From positions 496,001 through 560,000 of the forward strand of contig NZ_JANFNG010000002.1 in the NCBI RefSeq assembly GCF_024436035.1: a stretch of DNA of 64,000 nt, in the 5' to 3' direction. Shown in pieces: positions 1-8,633 of the stretch. The notes beneath the pieces were generated by a model. That model saw nothing but the letters and a program-made list of their open reading frames with translations. It ran no database searches and had not been told where the DNA came from. Origin of the DNA: Streptomyces humicola. Lineage in GTDB: Bacteria; Actinomycetota; Actinomycetes; Streptomycetales; Streptomycetaceae. Position 1 is the stretch's first letter. Each line of letters opens with the position of its first letter. The position numbers and the translations under genes are program-made.

Positions 1-1331
1 AGCCGCGAGCCGGAGACGTCCCCGGTGCGCACCCACATCGTCAGCCCGCCCCTGGGAACCTCGAACTCCCAGTCCGGCACCCGCCGGCGAAGCGCCGCCA
101 CCAGCGCGTCCCTGTTGGCGCCCGCGAGATCTTGGCGAAGCGCGACGGCCTCGCCCCAGCCCTCACCGCGCATCAGCGACACGATGGCGAGCTGTTCGAC
201 GACTGGGGAGCCGAGGTCGAGGTAGGCGCGTGCGGCGACGAGATTGCGCACCACCTCGGGTGTGGCCCGTACCCAGCCGATCCGCATGCCGGCCCAGAAC
301 GCCTTGCTCGCCGAGCCCACGGTGACCACGGTGCCGCCGCCGCGGTCGAAGGACGCGAGCGGGCGCGGCATCCCGCCCTCGGGATCGACGGCGAGCTCGG
401 CCATCGTCTCGTCGGCGACGAGCACGACGCCCGCGGAGCGCGCGGCTTCGACGAGTCCGCGCCGCAGTTCGTCGCCGGCTAGCGCGCCCGTGGGATTGTG
501 GAAATCCGGGATCACGTAGGCCATGCGCGGGGCGGCGTCGCGGAGCACGCGCCGCCAGGCGGCGAGGTCCCAGCCCGCAAGGCCTTCTTCCATGGGCACC
601 GGGACGAGCCGGGCGCCGCTTTCGCGTAGGAGCTGCAGGACGTTGGCGTAGCTCGGCGCCTCCACGGCGATGCGCTCGCCGCGCCCGGCCACCAGCCGGG
701 AGACCGCTGCCACCGCGCCCAGCGCCCCGGTGGTCACCATGATCTGTTCGGGCATCGTCGGCACGCCGCGTTCGGTGTAGCGGCGGGCGATGGCCTCGCG
801 CAGCGGAGGCAGCCCCGCCGGGAAGTCGCCGTGGGTTGCGGCATAGGCGGGGAGTTCTGCGAGCGCCCCCTCGATGCCGCGGGTCAGCCACGGTTCGGGG
901 GCGGGCAGCGCGGCGATGCCGAGATCGATGACGGAGGTGGCACTCGCCGCGTCGGCGGCCGACGTCCCCGCCGCGCCGGCGGCTGACGTCACTGTCGGTG
1001 GCAGCGGCTCCAGTCCACCGCCGGGTACCGGGTGCCCGTCCGGCATGGACGTCCAACTTCCGGCGCCGCGGCGGGACTTGACGAAACCCTCGGAGCGCAG
1101 GGCCTCGTACGCGGCGGCCACGGTGGTACGGCTGACGCCGAGCGCCACCGCGAGCTCCCGCTCCGCGGGAAGCCGGGCCGCGACGGGCACCCGCCCCTCC
1201 AGCACCAGCAGGCGTACGCCTTCGGCCAGCCCCCGGTACGCGGGGACGCGCCTGCCGTCCGGCCGGGCCGAGTGCGGTGCGAGCAGCCGGGCCAGATGCC
1301 CCGCGCCCACCGCTGCAGTCCACTGCGCCAT
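1..1331 (-). CDS. MocR/GntR-family PLP-dependent regulator (YczR-like), partial
   Basis: This gene runs off the left edge, so the last few dozen C-terminal residues are missing; about 443 codons are visible. The N-terminus (about residues 15-85) is a GntR winged helix with the recognition stretch ELAVALGVSRTTVAAAYEAL. From about residue 120 a fold-type I aminotransferase domain follows, with PDFHNPTG and the PLP-lysine segment GSASKAF near residue 340. This two-domain layout defines MocR regulators, in which the aminotransferase part senses PLP or an amino compound rather than acting as an enzyme. It is divergent from a YczE-type membrane protein, and MocR-YczE pairs (YczR) are a known arrangement, so control of that neighbour and of itself is inferred. 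The ATG at 1331 was chosen because the HTH begins shortly after it. Confidence 0.9.
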   Translation of the reverse strand, partial: MAQWTAAVGAGHLARLLAPHSARPDGRRVPAYRGLAEGVRLLVLEGRVPVAARLPAERELAVALGVSRTTVAAAYEALRSEGFVKSRRGAGSWTSMPDGHPVPGGGLEPLPPTVTSAAGAAGTSAADAASATSVIDLGIAALPAPEPWLTRGIEGALAELPAYAATHGDFPAGLPPLREAIARRYTERGVPTMPEQIMVTTGALGAVAAVSRLVAGRGERIAVEAPSYANVLQLLRESGARLVPVPMEEGLAGWDLAAWRRVLRDAAPRMAYVIPDFHNPTGALAGDELRRGLVEAARSAGVVLVADETMAELAVDPEGGMPRPLASFDRGGGTVVTVGSASKAFWAGMRIGWVRATPEVVRNLVAARAYLDLGSPVVEQLAIVSLMRGEGWGEAVALRQDLAGANRDALVAALRRRVPDWEFEVPRGGLTMWVRTGDVSGSR

Positions 1332-1354
1332 CAGAACAAGTCCACCTTCCCTGG

Positions 1355-1373
1355 ATTGGCCATGTAATTGGCC
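1355..1373. promoter_or_regulatory. Direct-repeat operator candidate between mocR and yczE
   Basis: The seven-base word ATTGGCC occurs at 1355-1361 and again at 1367-1373, 12 bp apart, in the 98-bp gap between the divergent MocR regulator and the YczE-type gene. MocR regulators typically bind short direct repeats in such gaps. Binding here is inferred from position and repeat architecture only. Confidence 0.45.
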
Positions 1374-1429
1374 CTACCCCCGCGCCCAGACTGTCACGCA
1401 ACCAGCCACTTCCGCCAGGGGGTCCCCTC

Positions 1430-2125
1430 GTGCCTGCCGCCGGTTCGTCCGCAGCACTCCCGTCGGCTCGCGTCAGCCGTCGTCTCGTCCACCTCTACTG
1501 CGGGCTCGTGCTCTACGGGTCGAGCCCGGCGCTCCAACTCCGCGCCGGGCTCGGGCTCGATCCATGGGACGTCTTCCACCAGGGCGTGGCACAGCACACG
1601 GGGATCAGCATCGGGGTCGTGTCGATCATGGTTGGCGCTCTGGTGCTGCTGCTGTGGTGGCCGCTGCGGCAGCGCCCCGGACTCGGCACGACCTCCAACG
1701 TCTTCGTGGTGGGTCTGTCCATGGACGCCACGCTGGGGCTGTTGCCCGAGGTGCACCCGCTCGCCGTGCGGATTCCCCTGCTCGCCACCGCGATCGTGCT
1801 GAACGGCGTGGCGACCGGCCTGTACATCTCCGCCCGCTTCGGCCCCGGCCCGCGCGACGGCCTGATGACCGGCCTGCACCGCAGGACCGGCCGCTCGGCG
1901 CGGCTGGTACGTACCGGTATCGAGCTGACCGTGCTCGCCACCGGCTTCCTGCTCGGCGGCCCGGTGGGCATCGGTACCGTGGCATACGCCCTGGCCATCG
2001 GCCCTCTGGCCCAGCTCTTCCTGCGGCTGTTCGCGCTCGCAGAGCGGCGGCCTGCGGTGGTCGCCGCCTGTAGTGGGGGTGCGCCCGCCGGCTCGGCGGC
2101 ACAGCCCGCGATACTCGTCGAGTGA
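1430..2125 (+). CDS. YczE/YyaS/YitT-family membrane protein
   Basis: A 231-residue integral membrane protein with about five hydrophobic segments. It carries the features of the YczE family: GLDPWDVFHQG in the first loop and a later GPGPRDGLMTGL loop. The biochemical function of the family is not established; it is thought to be a small permease and is often controlled by a PLP-dependent MocR regulator, which is exactly the divergent neighbour here. The GTG at 1430 is preferred to upstream in-frame starts because AGGGGG sits just before it and the predicted membrane topology begins soon after. The stop overlaps the start of the next gene (GTGA), so translation is probably coupled to it. Confidence 0.82.
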   Translation: MPAAGSSAALPSARVSRRLVHLYCGLVLYGSSPALQLRAGLGLDPWDVFHQGVAQHTGISIGVVSIMVGALVLLLWWPLRQRPGLGTTSNVFVVGLSMDATLGLLPEVHPLAVRIPLLATAIVLNGVATGLYISARFGPGPRDGLMTGLHRRTGRSARLVRTGIELTVLATGFLLGGPVGIGTVAYALAIGPLAQLFLRLFALAERRPAVVAACSGGAPAGSAAQPAILVE

Positions 2126-2910
2126 TCTCGCCTCGCCACCCCTTCCTCGACCACCCCGGCCCGCTCGCCTTCGCCCATCGCGGCGGGGACGCGGACGGCC
2201 TGGAGAACACCCTCGTCGCCTTCCGGCGGGCCGTCGAGTGCGGCTACCGCTATCTGGAGACCGATGTGCACGCCACATCGGACGGGGTGCTGGTCGCCTT
2301 TCACGACGCCACGCTCGACCGCGTGACCGACACCCGGGGCGCCATCGCCGCGCTGCCGTGGAGCACCGTGCGCAGGGCGCGCGTGGGCGGGCGGGAGCCG
2401 GTGCCGCTCTTCGAGGAGCTGCTCGACGCCTTCCCCGGCGCCCGGATCAACGTGGACGTCAAGGCGGAGGCCGCAATCGAACCGCTGGTGGACGCCGTGC
2501 GCAAGGCCGGCGCATGGGAGCGGGTGTGCGTCGGTTCGTTCTCGCAGCGGCGCGTGGCGCGCACCCGCGCGCTGGCCGGGCCGCGGCTGGCCACGTCGCT
2601 CGGCATGCGGGGCGTCGCAACGCTGCGTCTCCTCGGCTACGGTGGCCGTGCCCTCGGCCGCCTCGGCGGTGGTGAGGCCGTCTGCGTTCAGGTTCCGGAA
2701 CGATTCCGCGGTGTACGGGTGGTCGACCGCACCTTTCTGCGGGCGGCGCACAGCAGGGGCCTGCAGGTGCACGTGTGGACGGTCAACGACCGCGACCGGA
2801 TGTCCGCGCTGCTCGATCTCGGTGTGGATGGCATCATGACCGATCGCATCGAGACACTGCGTGCCGTGCTGGCCGAACGGGGAGAGTGGGCCGGCGGCGC
2901 GAGCCGTTGA
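2122..2910 (+). CDS. Glycerophosphodiester phosphodiesterase
   Basis: A 262-residue GDPD-family protein with a TIM-barrel fold that hydrolyses glycerophosphodiesters to an alcohol and glycerol-3-phosphate. The N-terminal catalytic block reads AHRGGDADGLENTL, containing the family's HR and ExN residues. ETDVHATSDG supplies further metal and acid residues, and HVWTVND and GVDGIMTD are the usual C-terminal barrel motifs. No signal peptide is visible, so a cytoplasmic enzyme of phospholipid turnover is likely. The GTG start overlaps the yczE-like stop by four bases. A same-strand MFS transporter follows after 23 bp, so the three genes probably form one transcript. Confidence 0.92.
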   Translation: MISPRHPFLDHPGPLAFAHRGGDADGLENTLVAFRRAVECGYRYLETDVHATSDGVLVAFHDATLDRVTDTRGAIAALPWSTVRRARVGGREPVPLFEELLDAFPGARINVDVKAEAAIEPLVDAVRKAGAWERVCVGSFSQRRVARTRALAGPRLATSLGMRGVATLRLLGYGGRALGRLGGGEAVCVQVPERFRGVRVVDRTFLRAAHSRGLQVHVWTVNDRDRMSALLDLGVDGIMTDRIETLRAVLAERGEWAGGASR

Positions 2911-2933
2911 CGGGGATCGACGAGGGGACAGCG

Positions 2934-4286
2934 GTGAGCGCGCGCGAGGGAAACGGCACAGCGGGCGGGACGAACGCGCGGCGGCGCGAGCAACGCTCCT
3001 GGTATGTCTACGACTTCGCGACCGCCGTCTTCAACGTCAGCGTGATCACGGTCTTCCTCGGCCCGTACCTGACCGGCATCGCCAAGGCCGCCGCCGACGC
3101 GCACGGCTATGTGCACCCGCTGGGCATCCCGGTGCGCGCCGGGTCCTACTTCGCCTACGCGATCTCCGCCTCGGTGCTGCTGTCGGTGCTGGTGATGCCG
3201 CTGGCCGGCGCGGTCGCCGACCGTACCGGACGCAAGAAGCCCGTGATGGGGCTGTTCGCCTATGTGGGCGCCGCCGCGACGGCGGGACTGTTCTTCCTCA
3301 GCGGCGACCGTTATCTGCTCGGCGGCGCACTGCTGATCATCGCCAATGTCAGCTACGGAGCGTCCTTCGCCGTCTACAACGCGTTCCTGCCGCAGATCGC
3401 CGAGCCGCAGGAGCGGGACACCGTGTCCTCGCACGGGTGGGCCTGCGGGTATGTCGCCGGATCCTCCGTGCTGGTGCTGAATCTCGTGCTGTTCTTGAAC
3501 CACGCGGCGCTCGGCGTCTCGGAGGGCGCAGCCGTGCGCCTCTGTCTGGCGTCGGCCGGGGTGTGGTGGGCGCTGTTCACCCTCGTCCCGCTGCGCGGGC
3601 TGCGGGAGCGCGGCGCACCCGCGGCGGACGGGCCGGCCGCGGTCGGCCAGGGACTGCGGCAACTGGCGGCGACCTTGCGGGATTTGCGCAGCCACCCGCT
3701 GACGCTCTCGTTCCTGCTGGCGTATCTGATCTACAACGACGGGGTGCAGACCGTGATCTCCCAGGCGTCGCTGTACGGCTCGCAACAGCTCGGCCTGGGC
3801 CAGACGACGCTGATCTGCGCGGTGCTGCTGGTCCAGGTGCTCGCGATCGCGGGGGCGCTGCTCCTGGGGCGGCTTGCGCGGCGCTACGGGGCCAAGCGCA
3901 CCGTGCTCGGCTCGCTGGTGGCCTGGACGCTCACGGTCGGCGCCGGCTACTTCCTGCCGGCGCACCGACCGGCGTGGTTCTTCGTGCTGGCGGCGGCGAT
4001 CGGGATGGTGCTGGGAGGCAGCCAGGCGCTGTCGCGGTCGCTGTTCTCGCAGCTGGTCCCGCGGGGGAAGGAGGCGGAGTACTTCTCGGTGTACCAGGTG
4101 AGCGACCGGGGCACGAGCTGGGTAGGCCCCTTGTTGTTCGGGCTGGCATTCCAGCTGACCGGGAGCTACAGGGCCGCGATCGTCTCGCTCGTGGTCTTCT
4201 TCGTGGCCGGTTTCGTACTGCTGGCCAGGGTGCCGGTCGGCCGGGCGGTGGCCGAGGCAGCTGTCCGCGATGCGGAGCTGATTTAG
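2934..4286 (+). CDS. MFS transporter, UMF1/Atg22-like
   Basis: A 450-residue polytopic membrane protein with about twelve predicted membrane segments. The opening RSWYVYDFATAVFNVSVITVF and the loop ADRTGRKKP after the first helices match the UMF1 (vacuole effluxer Atg22-like) branch of the major facilitator superfamily. GMVLGGSQALSRSL in the second half is also typical of that branch. The substrate cannot be told from sequence; members are generally assumed to export amino acids or sugars. The GTG at 2934 is preferred because GAGGGG lies 5-10 bases upstream, although the reading frame is open further back into the GDPD gene. It lies directly downstream of the GDPD gene on the same strand. Confidence 0.85.
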   Translation: MSAREGNGTAGGTNARRREQRSWYVYDFATAVFNVSVITVFLGPYLTGIAKAAADAHGYVHPLGIPVRAGSYFAYAISASVLLSVLVMPLAGAVADRTGRKKPVMGLFAYVGAAATAGLFFLSGDRYLLGGALLIIANVSYGASFAVYNAFLPQIAEPQERDTVSSHGWACGYVAGSSVLVLNLVLFLNHAALGVSEGAAVRLCLASAGVWWALFTLVPLRGLRERGAPAADGPAAVGQGLRQLAATLRDLRSHPLTLSFLLAYLIYNDGVQTVISQASLYGSQQLGLGQTTLICAVLLVQVLAIAGALLLGRLARRYGAKRTVLGSLVAWTLTVGAGYFLPAHRPAWFFVLAAAIGMVLGGSQALSRSLFSQLVPRGKEAEYFSVYQVSDRGTSWVGPLLFGLAFQLTGSYRAAIVSLVVFFVAGFVLLARVPVGRAVAEAAVRDAELI

Positions 4287-4468
4287 GCCTGAAGGCCGTG
4301 GGCGGGTAGTGTACGCGTTTGTCCCCGCGGATGGACCGTTACTGCGCGCCAACGATACGAAAACGACGGGTGATATCTCCTGTCAGATGTGACAAAAAGG
4401 GCGCCGTTGGGTACAACAAGGGGCGGCGACGACGGAGAGACAGGGCTGCGGGCGCATCTCCCGAAACG

Positions 4469-4494
4469 GGAATCTTCACCGCCCACCGGACGTT
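4469..4494 (+). promoter_or_regulatory. SigR-type promoter of rbpA
   Basis: GGAAT at 4469-4473 is separated by exactly 18 bases from GTT at 4492-4494. This is the consensus recognised by the thiol-oxidative-stress sigma factor SigR in Streptomyces, whose known regulon includes rbpA. The promoter would start transcription near 4502, giving a leader of about 55 nt with the ribosome-binding sequence GGGAGG before the rbpA ATG. Confidence 0.85.
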
Positions 4495-4555
4495 GACCGG
4501 ATGACGACGACAGCGACACCTGTCCTGTGGGCGACAAGCCCGGGAGGCACGATTC

Positions 4556-4930
4556 ATGAGTGAGCGAGCTCTCCGCGGCACGCGACTCGGGGCCACCAGC
4601 TACGAGACCGACCGCGGCATCGATCTGGCACCGCGCCAGACGGTGGAGTACGCATGTCAGAACGGACATCAATTCGAGATGCCGTTCTCTATGGAGGCCG
4701 AGATCCCTCCGGAGTGGGAGTGCCGCGCCTGCGGTGCCCAGGCGCTCCTGGTGGACGGAGAGGGCCCCGAGGAGAAGAAGACCAAGCCCGCGCGCACGCA
4801 CTGGGACATGCTCATGGAGCGCCGCACCCGTGAGGAGCTCGAGGAGGTGCTGGCCGAGCGGCTGGCGGTGCTGCGTTCCGGCGGCATGAACATCGCGGTG
4901 CACCCGCGCGACAACCGCAAGAGCGCCTGA
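4556..4930 (+). CDS. rbpA: RNA polymerase-binding protein RbpA
   Basis: A 124-residue actinobacteria-specific transcription factor that binds the principal sigma factor and RNA polymerase and stabilises the open promoter complex. The central domain has the zinc-type residues C..H in YACQNGHQFEMPF and the CRAC pair in EWECRACGAQ. The C-terminal part THWDMLMERRTREELEEVL is the sigma-interaction helix, and the basic stretch before it corresponds to the DNA-contacting linker. Length and motifs match the family along the whole protein. Start is ATG with GGGAGG ten bases upstream. The gene has its own SigR promoter and ends in a strong hairpin terminator, so it is monocistronic. Confidence 0.97.
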   Translation: MSERALRGTRLGATSYETDRGIDLAPRQTVEYACQNGHQFEMPFSMEAEIPPEWECRACGAQALLVDGEGPEEKKTKPARTHWDMLMERRTREELEEVLAERLAVLRSGGMNIAVHPRDNRKSA

Positions 4931-4955
4931 GGCGGAGCAGCGCCCGGAAGAAGTC

Positions 4956-4995
4956 CCGGGCCGCGGCACATGCAGTGTGCCGCGGCCCGGTTTTT
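4956..4995 (+). terminator. Intrinsic terminator after rbpA
   Basis: A perfect 15-bp inverted repeat (4956-4970 with 4976-4990), loop TGCAG, is followed by five T residues at 4991-4995. It lies 25 bases after the rbpA stop and can also block transcription coming from the opposite direction out of fxsA. Confidence 0.9.
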
Positions 4996-5047
4996 GCGTT
5001 CCCTTGCGCGCTACGGTTCTGTGCGCTACGGGTTCAGCGGCGGACGA

Positions 5048-5605
5048 TCATGGCATCAGCCGACTCCGTTGGCGGGCGTCGTCCTCGCCCCGCCCCGCGG
5101 GTTCGTCGTCCCGGATCACCTCGCCCTGCACGACCTTGCCGTCGGGACGGTGGATCCGCACCTGCTGGAACGCGTCACCGAGCGACCCCGGCCGGGGACG
5201 GCGCCGCGCCAGCACCTTCCCCGCCACCCCGGTGAGCAGTCTGCGGGTGGGCGGGAAGAGACACAACAGGCCGGCCGCGTCCGAGACGAACCCGGGCACG
5301 ATGAGCAGCAGCCCGCCGAGCATCCCGAGCCCGGCGCCGGTGGCCCCGCTCCCCCGGCCGCCTTCGCCGCCGGCCTGCACCGAGGCGGTCAGGCTCTGCC
5401 AAGCGCGCAGCCCGGCCCGCTTCACCGCGGCGGCGCCGCACACCGCGCCGGCGAGCAGGAGCAGCAGCACCATCCCGCCGCCGAGCGCTCCGGCGACGAC
5501 GGTGAGCAGCCAGATCTCCAGCACCGCCCACGCGGCCACCACGAGCGGCACGAGGATGCGGGCGCGAGAGCGGCCCGGGTCAGGAGAGGGGGAACCGAAG
5601 GTCAT
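5048..5605 (-). CDS. fxsA: FxsA-family membrane protein
   Basis: A 185-residue small membrane protein. It has two closely spaced hydrophobic segments near the start (ILVPLVVAAWAVLEIWLL and GMVLLLLLAGAVCGAA) and a third in GLLLIVPGFVSDAAGLLCLFP. The LLIVPGFVSDAAGL... PPTRR block is the signature of FxsA (phage T7 exclusion suppressor family). Function in actinobacteria is unknown. It is the last gene of a leftward group lnt-ppm-fxsA, starting only 3 bp before the ppm stop, so co-transcription is likely. Confidence 0.88.
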   Translation of the reverse strand: MTFGSPSPDPGRSRARILVPLVVAAWAVLEIWLLTVVAGALGGGMVLLLLLAGAVCGAAAVKRAGLRAWQSLTASVQAGGEGGRGSGATGAGLGMLGGLLLIVPGFVSDAAGLLCLFPPTRRLLTGVAGKVLARRRPRPGSLGDAFQQVRIHRPDGKVVQGEVIRDDEPAGRGEDDARQRSRLMP

Positions 5606-5608
5606 GCA

Positions 5609-6358
5609 TCAATTGTGCCTGCGCCCGCGAAGTCGGTTGACGCGAGCGCCCACGCCCCAGGTGGTGACCCGCCACAGCGCCTCGACGACGATGTTGCGGC
5701 TCATCTTGGAGTCGCCGCGCTCGCGCTCGACGAAGGTGATCGGCACCTCGACGATGTGGAAGCCCTTCTGGGCGGCCCGCCAGGCCAGGTCGACCTGGAA
5801 GCAGTAGCCGGCCGAGGCGACCTCGTCCATGCCGAGGCCTTCGAGGGTCTCCTTGCGGAAGGCACGGTAGCCGCCGGTGACGTCGCGGATGCCCACGCCG
5901 AGCATGAGCCGCGAGTAGGTGCTGCCGCCGCGCGAGAGGAACTCACGGGACTTCGGCCAGTTGACGACCCGGCCGCCGGGCACCCAGCGCGAGCCGAGCA
6001 CCAGGTCGGCACCCTTCAGCGCGGTGAGCAGCCGCGGCAGCTCCTCCGGCTGGTGGGAGCCGTCGGCGTCCATCTCCACCAGGACGCCGTAGCCGTTGTC
6101 GATGCCCCAGCGGAAGCCCGCAAGATAGGCGGCGCCGAGCCCCTCCTTGCCCTTGCGGTGCAGCACATGGACGTGGTCGTCCTCGGCCGCGAGCTCGTCG
6201 GCGAGCTTGCCGGTGCCGTCCGGGCTGTTGTCATCAGCGATCAGCAGGTGTGCCTCGGGCACGGAGGACCGCACCCTGGCGACGATCGGCTCGATGTTCT
6301 CGGCTTCGTTGTAGGTCGGGATGATGACCAGAACCGAGCCGAGCGGACGCTCGTTCAC
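5609..6358 (-). CDS. ppm1: Polyprenol monophosphomannose synthase (Ppm/DPM1)
   Basis: A 249-residue family 2 glycosyltransferase that moves mannose from GDP-mannose to polyprenyl phosphate, the donor for protein O-mannosylation at the membrane. The order is typical: VIIPTYNEAENI near residue 10, LIADDNSPDGTG, the DXD-type metal site EMDADGSHQP near residue 97, and GGYRAFRK in the second half. There is no C-terminal membrane domain, as in single-domain bacterial Ppm. The GTG start lies two bases after the lnt stop, so the two are translationally coupled. In mycobacteria the corresponding Lnt and Ppm activities are fused in one protein. Confidence 0.93.
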   Translation of the reverse strand: MNERPLGSVLVIIPTYNEAENIEPIVARVRSSVPEAHLLIADDNSPDGTGKLADELAAEDDHVHVLHRKGKEGLGAAYLAGFRWGIDNGYGVLVEMDADGSHQPEELPRLLTALKGADLVLGSRWVPGGRVVNWPKSREFLSRGGSTYSRLMLGVGIRDVTGGYRAFRKETLEGLGMDEVASAGYCFQVDLAWRAAQKGFHIVEVPITFVERERGDSKMSRNIVVEALWRVTTWGVGARVNRLRGRRHN

Positions 6359-6360
6359 TA

Positions 6361-8019
6361 CTACCCCTTATCCTCCGTACGTCCCCGTCGGCCGAGCGCG
6401 ATCGCCGCGGCCCAGGACAGGACGCCCACCATAGCGAGCGCCCATTCCGGGACCGCGCCGAGCCGGTCGGCGACGGTGGTGCCGTCACGCAGCGGAATGC
6501 GTGCGCTGAGCACCTCCCGGGTGAACTCCTTGCTCTGCTGCTTGACCGTGCCGTCCGGCGCCACGACCGCGCTGATCCCGCTGGTCGCCGCCGAGACGAC
6601 GGCCCTGCCGTGCTCCACGGCACGCAGCCGGTACATCGCGAGCTGCTGCTCGGGTTGACCGGTTCGCCCGTACGTGGCGTTGTTGGTCTGCACGACGATC
6701 ATCCGCGCCCCCGCGTTGACCGTGTCGCGCACGATCCCGTCGTAGGCGACCTCGAAGCAGATCACATCGCCGATACGCGCCGGGCCGAGTTGCAGCAGGC
6801 CGTTGTGCTTGCCCGGATAGAAGTCGCGCGGGATCTCATTGAGACGGCTGATGACCTTGGTCAGCTCCTTGCGGAACGGCACGTACTCGCCGAACGGCAC
6901 AGGATGCTGCTTGGTGTACTCGGCGCCGGGGCCGGTCGTCGGCGACCAGACGATGCCCTCGTTCTGCACATGGTCGGCGTCCGGCCCGTCGACGAGCGCG
7001 CCGACGAGGACGGGCACGCCCATTGCCTGCGCCGCCTGGGAGATCGCCTCATAGGCCTGCGGGTAGCTGAACGGGTCGAGGTCGGAGGAGTTCTCCGGCC
7101 ATATGACGACGTCCGGCTTCGGCACGCGGCCGGCCTTCACGTCCCGGGCGAGCTGGACAGTGGCCTGGACGTGGTTGTTCAGGATCTCCATCGGGCGGCC
7201 GAGGAAGTGCATGCCGGGCCTGGCCACATTGCCCTGCACGATGGCGACTTGGACGCTGCCGTCGGCGTTGGTGGCCACCGGCACGGCAGAACCTGCGGCG
7301 ACGGCCGCGGCGGCGAGCACGAGTGATCCGGCGGCGGCTGCCGTCCCCCGGGGGCTCGCTGCACCGCGCAACCGGACGGCGCCGACCATGGCCGCCGCGA
7401 GCAGGCCTGCGGTGAGGGCGACGGCGAACGTGACGAGCGGGGCCCCGCCGAGCGCGGCGAGCGGCGTGAACGGCGAGCCGGTGTTGGCGAACGCCAGCCG
7501 CCCCCACGGGAATCCGCCGAACGGCACACGGTCCCGGGCCAGCTCCTCGGCCACCCACAGGCACGCCCCCCACAGCGGCCATCCGGGCAGCCGGGAGGTG
7601 ACGGCGAGCCCCGCGCCGAGCGGCACGAAGAACGCCGCTTCGATCACGGAGAGGCCGATGACGGCGTCCCAGCCGACGACGTGCAGCCACTGCAGCAGCC
7701 AGATGAAGAAGGGGAGCGCGAAGGCGAAGCCCGTCCACGCCGCCTGGCGGGCGGTGCGGTGCCGGGTGAGCAGGGCGAGCGCTGCCACGGCGACGACGGA
7801 CAGCGGCCACAGGCCGTACGGCGGGAAGGAGGCGGCCAGCGCCAGGCCGCCGGCAGCGGCGAGCATGCTGCGGCGCCAGTCACTGCGGGCGGCCTGCGCG
7901 AGCCGGCGCAGCCGGCCGGGCCTGGGCTCGGGCTCGAGGCAAGGAGCGAGCGCGCCGGAGCCGCCGCCGGGCGTTGCCTCGGTGGCAGTATCGGGTCGCG
8001 GTGGCACGGTCGCGGCCAT
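6361..8019 (-). CDS. lnt: Apolipoprotein N-acyltransferase
   Basis: A 552-residue membrane enzyme that adds the third acyl chain to the N-terminal cysteine of lipoproteins. About six hydrophobic segments fill residues 60-230; a nitrilase-fold domain follows. The catalytic triad of the family is visible: Glu in VIWPENSSD, Lys in YTKQHPVPFGEYVP and Cys in DVICFEVAYD. TNNATYG and RAVEHGRAVV also match. The frame stays open far upstream, but the sequence before residue 1 is not protein-like. The ATG at 8019 follows AAGGGGA almost directly, so an in-frame GTG five codons later is an alternative start. It is coupled to ppm downstream. Confidence 0.9.
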   Translation of the reverse strand: MAATVPPRPDTATEATPGGGSGALAPCLEPEPRPGRLRRLAQAARSDWRRSMLAAAGGLALAASFPPYGLWPLSVVAVAALALLTRHRTARQAAWTGFAFALPFFIWLLQWLHVVGWDAVIGLSVIEAAFFVPLGAGLAVTSRLPGWPLWGACLWVAEELARDRVPFGGFPWGRLAFANTGSPFTPLAALGGAPLVTFAVALTAGLLAAAMVGAVRLRGAASPRGTAAAAGSLVLAAAAVAAGSAVPVATNADGSVQVAIVQGNVARPGMHFLGRPMEILNNHVQATVQLARDVKAGRVPKPDVVIWPENSSDLDPFSYPQAYEAISQAAQAMGVPVLVGALVDGPDADHVQNEGIVWSPTTGPGAEYTKQHPVPFGEYVPFRKELTKVISRLNEIPRDFYPGKHNGLLQLGPARIGDVICFEVAYDGIVRDTVNAGARMIVVQTNNATYGRTGQPEQQLAMYRLRAVEHGRAVVSAATSGISAVVAPDGTVKQQSKEFTREVLSARIPLRDGTTVADRLGAVPEWALAMVGVLSWAAAIALGRRGRTEDKG

Positions 8020-8633
8020 TCCCCTTGCTTGCCTTCTCGCATCGGTTGCGGCGTCGTGGAGTGACCGTACAACGATTTCGAGGCGCGTCCGACCACGGGG
8101 AGCGAGGGAGGGGCCGGGACGGGCAGGCTTTACCCAGGTTTTCCCATGATCGCCTGCGTGGCAGCCCACCGGCCGTCTGCGGATGGGGACCCGGAACGCC
8201 CTTCGGGCCGACCTGGAACCCGCTGGCTGCGAGTCGACCGAGAGCCGTTGTCTACTGGACGTCCGGGGCCCCACCCGGGTCGCACCTGCCGCCCGGGCGG
8301 CACCCTTCCCCCCTCTGGCACTGCCCTCGTGCGGGGCGGGGCCCGTGGCGGGCCGCGCTTCCGAGCCGCTGGCGCTGGACCTGGCTCCCAGTGGTGGCGC
8401 CCCCGTTCGGCGCGTCACCCCATGGCCCAGCGGCGGTCGACGGAATGCGCGGAGGATCCCGGGTCGGACGTATCTGGTGGTGGACCCGGCCGAACCTACT
8501 CGCCTGCGACCGCAGCCTGTCAACAGCCGTCTGACCTGCGGGGATTGCATAAATCAGCAGGTCAGTAAGGCCCCTTGGCCCTGGCTTCGACAGGCCGAGG
8601 GCACATCGTTCGGCGGTACGGCGACTCGTTACG
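8020..8633. other. Intergenic region without a recognisable gene
   Basis: These 614 bases separate the lnt start from the end of the amidohydrolase, both leftward genes. Open frames exist on both strands but none has protein-like composition together with a ribosome-binding site. It must contain the lnt promoter. I see no repeat, hairpin or RNA motif that I would defend. Confidence 0.5.

Noticed and set aside
7974-8534. A 186-codon plus-strand frame in the lnt upstream gap
   Set aside because: Composition is Trp/Arg/Pro-rich noise, no ribosome-binding site, and it overlaps the lnt start antisense.
8020-8550. N-terminal extension of lnt by up to 177 residues
   Set aside because: The extension lacks protein-like composition. 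Family length and the start of the membrane domain fit the ATG at 8019.
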